A DNA stretch of 7,283 bases from contig MAXM01000123.1 in NCBI GenBank assembly GCA_001751015.1, forward strand, positions 1 through 7,283, in the 5' to 3' direction. The notes beneath the pieces are model-generated. The model was not told where the DNA came from. It saw nothing but the letters and a program-made list of their open reading frames with translations, and searched no databases. This DNA is from Desulfobacterales bacterium C00003106 (GTDB taxonomy: Bacteria > Desulfobacterota > Desulfobacteria > Desulfobacterales > C00003106). Below are positions 6,271-7,283 of the stretch, one piece after another (position 1 is the first letter of the stretch; every line of letters begins with the position of its first letter). Both the position numbers and the translations under genes were made by a program.

Positions 6271-6305
6271 AACAAGGTTTCAAAGGCCGTAACTTGTTTT
6301 CTTTG
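6271..6305 (+). terminator. Possible terminator after the winged-helix gene
   Basis: AACAAGGTT pairs with AACTTGTT (one bulged G) around an 11-base loop, directly after the stop codon, followed by TTCTTT. The stem is AT-rich and the T run is interrupted, so termination efficiency is uncertain. Confidence 0.35.
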
Positions 6306-6363
6306 AGATCGACAAAAAAGAAACGATTTGTAAAATAGGCAAATAACACTGACGGGAATCTCA

Positions 6364-6399
6364 CTCCGCTACCTGTCGCTGTTCAGACAGGCAGCGGAG
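6364..6399. repeat. Strong 14-position hairpin
   Basis: CTCCGCT-a-CCTGTC pairs with GACAGG-c-AGCGGAG: 13 pairs and one mismatch around an 8-base loop (GCTGTTCA). It is GC-rich within AT-rich surroundings and is followed at once by a second small hairpin, TTCGCT-CCA-AGCGAA (6404-6418). Its inner arm shares CAGACAGG with the hairpin at 4016-4038. Confidence 0.75.
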
Positions 6400-6480
6400 A
6401 AAATTCGCTCCAAGCGAAGCGCGGAAGGAGTATTTGGAAAAATTATCCTATTGCGGTGTGCGACACACAGCTATTTCTGT

Positions 6481-6498
6481 CTTAAATACGCATTTAAG
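6481..6498. repeat. Perfect 7-bp inverted repeat
   Basis: CTTAAAT and ATTTAAG surround ACGC. It lies just before the 8-bp palindrome ACACGTGT and after GTGTG-CGA-CACAC, forming a tight group of symmetric sites that could bind a dimeric protein. Confidence 0.5.
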
Positions 6499-6543
6499 CA
6501 CACGTGTTGACAAAAAGAGCTGTCTGGTAGGTGGGTTACATGT

Positions 6544-6586
6544 AAAAAAATAAGATCGTGGCATATAGGGCCTCTGGTGAAGCCAC
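6544..6586 (-). terminator. Weak candidate terminator for the minus-strand genes
   Basis: Read on the minus strand, GTGGC (6586-6582) can pair with GCCAC (6562-6558), with an inner imperfect CCTGTGG/CCAGAGG alternative, and a run of seven T follows at 6550-6544 after a short spacer. The stem is weak and the spacer long, so this is tentative. Confidence 0.25.
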
Positions 6587-6603
6587 AGGGGTATAAAAAT
6601 ATG

Positions 6604-6924
6604 TCAGGTGTTTTGAAAATATTGCGGCATTTGTTCGGCAAGGATCTTTCTCGCGCGGGGGTTCAGATTGCCGAGAACCATCAGGATTGCAAAAATTTCG
6701 TTTAACCTTTCTTCCGCAATTTCCGAATTGCGGTTGGTGAGCTTTGCTTCAAGTCTTTTCATAAATCGTATGGATTCGTCTCGTGTATGTCTTTCAGTAT
6801 CGTAATCATCTATCAAAAACCTGAGAACTTCAGCCCGATTTTTGAAACCCCGTTGATGTCTAATTTCGTCGATTTTATCGAGGAGTCTCGCGCTGCAGCG
6901 AAACGGAACATAGTGTTGAGTCAT
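6604..6924 (-). CDS. Ribbon-helix-helix DNA-binding protein (putative mobilisation accessory factor)
   Basis: A complete 106-residue protein. Residues 4-10 (HYVPFRC) form the predicted DNA-contacting strand, 12-24 (ARLLDKIDEIRHQ) and 29-41 (NRAEVLRFLIDDY) the two helices of a ribbon-helix-helix, the fold of MetJ/Arc-type repressors and of MobC/TraY-like relaxosome proteins. The C-terminal part is helical, with charged residues (MKRLEAKLTNRNSEIAEERLNEIF) and a short hydrophobic run (IFAILMVLGNL) that may mediate oligomers rather than cross a membrane. Its ATG overlaps the stop of the upstream minus-strand gene as ATGA, with AAGGG 9 bases upstream, so it is translationally coupled. The coupling favours a role with that upstream protein, plausibly at a transfer origin; self-repression of the operon is an alternative. 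Fold call is good, role is inferred. Confidence 0.8.
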   Translation of the reverse strand: MTQHYVPFRCSARLLDKIDEIRHQRGFKNRAEVLRFLIDDYDTERHTRDESIRFMKRLEAKLTNRNSEIAEERLNEIFAILMVLGNLNPRARKILAEQMPQYFQNT

Positions 6925-7283
6925 CTTTCATAGCCCTTGTTTTTGCTTTTTGTTCTATCTCTTTCCGGAAAGACTATTTTGGTTTTAGCTCCGTCGAATT
7001 TCACGGGAGCGCCCAGGGGGATCTGCTTAAACTCCAGCTCGTGTTGCGGTACAAGGTTAATTGATTTCTGATATTCAATCTGGTTGAATTTTCGACCTTG
7101 ATGGCTAATAGTGCCCAAAAAGTGGCCTGCCAGGGGCTTTTCCGGACTGAATTTTTGAGGATTAGGGAAGGAATTATCATCTAAGTGTCTTCTGCTGGAT
7201 TCCGTTTTTGAAACAACCCAAGTCGGTACTCTCTCAGAAATTGACGCATGGCGATGATTAGATCCGTCGGTGCCTTGGTACCC
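6921..7283 (-). CDS. C-terminal end of a larger protein, possibly a relaxase tail (5' partial)
   Basis: The frame is open from the right edge, giving 120 residues, so the start lies outside the window; a TTG at 7118 could begin a 65-residue protein but has no clear ribosome site. Residues 1-48 are polar, Ser/Arg/Pro-rich and linker-like. Residues about 50-105 (AGHFLGTISHQGRKFNQIEY, then LVPQHELEF, PLGAPVKFD and TKIVF) have the pattern of a small beta-barrel, resembling the 'G.I......Y.Q..R.....H..L......G..V.F' domains at the C terminus of some relaxases and KfrB-like plasmid proteins. The end is basic (ERDRTKSKNKGYER). It is coupled to the ribbon-helix-helix gene by an ATGA overlap. A competing frame at 7283-7181 (ending RNPAEDT) is also open and reads plausibly, so the first 34 codons are uncertain. 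Function is a weak inference. Confidence 0.5.
   Translation of the reverse strand, partial: GYQGTDGSNHRHASISERVPTWVVSKTESSRRHLDDNSFPNPQKFSPEKPLAGHFLGTISHQGRKFNQIEYQKSINLVPQHELEFKQIPLGAPVKFDGAKTKIVFPERDRTKSKNKGYER

Larger units (their letters stand above)
6306..6603. other. Palindrome-rich non-coding region between the two gene sets
   Basis: About 300 bases between the convergent winged-helix and ribbon-helix-helix genes with no plausible gene but several symmetric elements: hairpins at 6364-6399 and 6404-6418, GTGTG-CGA-CACAC at 6456-6468, CTTAAAT-ACGC-ATTTAAG at 6481-6498, ACACGTGT at 6500-6507 and TTACATGTAA at 6536-6545. TTGACA at 6507-6512 has no matching -10 box. The density of symmetry suggests protein-binding sites such as an origin of replication, a transfer origin or a partition site. 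No repeated iterons are evident here. Confidence 0.45.

Noticed and set aside
6507..6535. Promoter with TTGACA at 6507
   Set aside because: No acceptable -10 box lies 15-19 bases downstream and no plus-strand gene follows.

Overview
The window has two unlike halves. The left half (1-3838) is fairly GC-rich chromosomal sequence. It holds a compact plus-strand operon of an error-prone DnaE2/ImuC-type DNA polymerase (cut by the left edge), a small separate OB-fold protein that looks like the missing C-terminal domain of that polymerase, and a DUF72 protein. The three genes overlap and should be translationally coupled. Codon use (frequent ATA and AGG) and gene content would fit a Desulfobacterota-like or related Gram-negative genome, but this is inference only; no rRNA or other marker gene is present.

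The right half (about 4100-7283) is more AT-rich and looks like part of a mobile or plasmid-derived element. A very AT-rich leader (21 G/C in 120 bases at 4141-4260, counted by hand) carries a promoter and two perfect palindromes. It drives parA (4271-5074, a ParA/Soj-type partition ATPase), followed 23 bases later by a 390-residue winged-helix protein in the position usually held by the ParB or replication partner. That gene carries unusual DNA structure inside its own coding sequence: a 12-nt-period tandem repeat with a 48-bp higher-order unit, a second 12-nt repeat whose core is the inverted complement of the first, and a perfect 22-bp inverted repeat with a 5-nt loop. These lie in the linkers on either side of the winged-helix domain, so the gene may also serve as its own binding site, centromere or origin.

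After it comes about 330 bases without a gene but rich in palindromes and hairpins (6271-6603). Two minus-strand genes then read towards it from the right edge: a ribbon-helix-helix protein and, overlapping it by ATGA, the C-terminal end of a larger protein with a possible beta-barrel like those at the ends of some relaxases. Together these suggest a partition/replication and mobilisation module inserted downstream of the DnaE2-DUF72 operon. The junction lies somewhere in 3839-4140; no integrase, tRNA or clear attachment site is visible.
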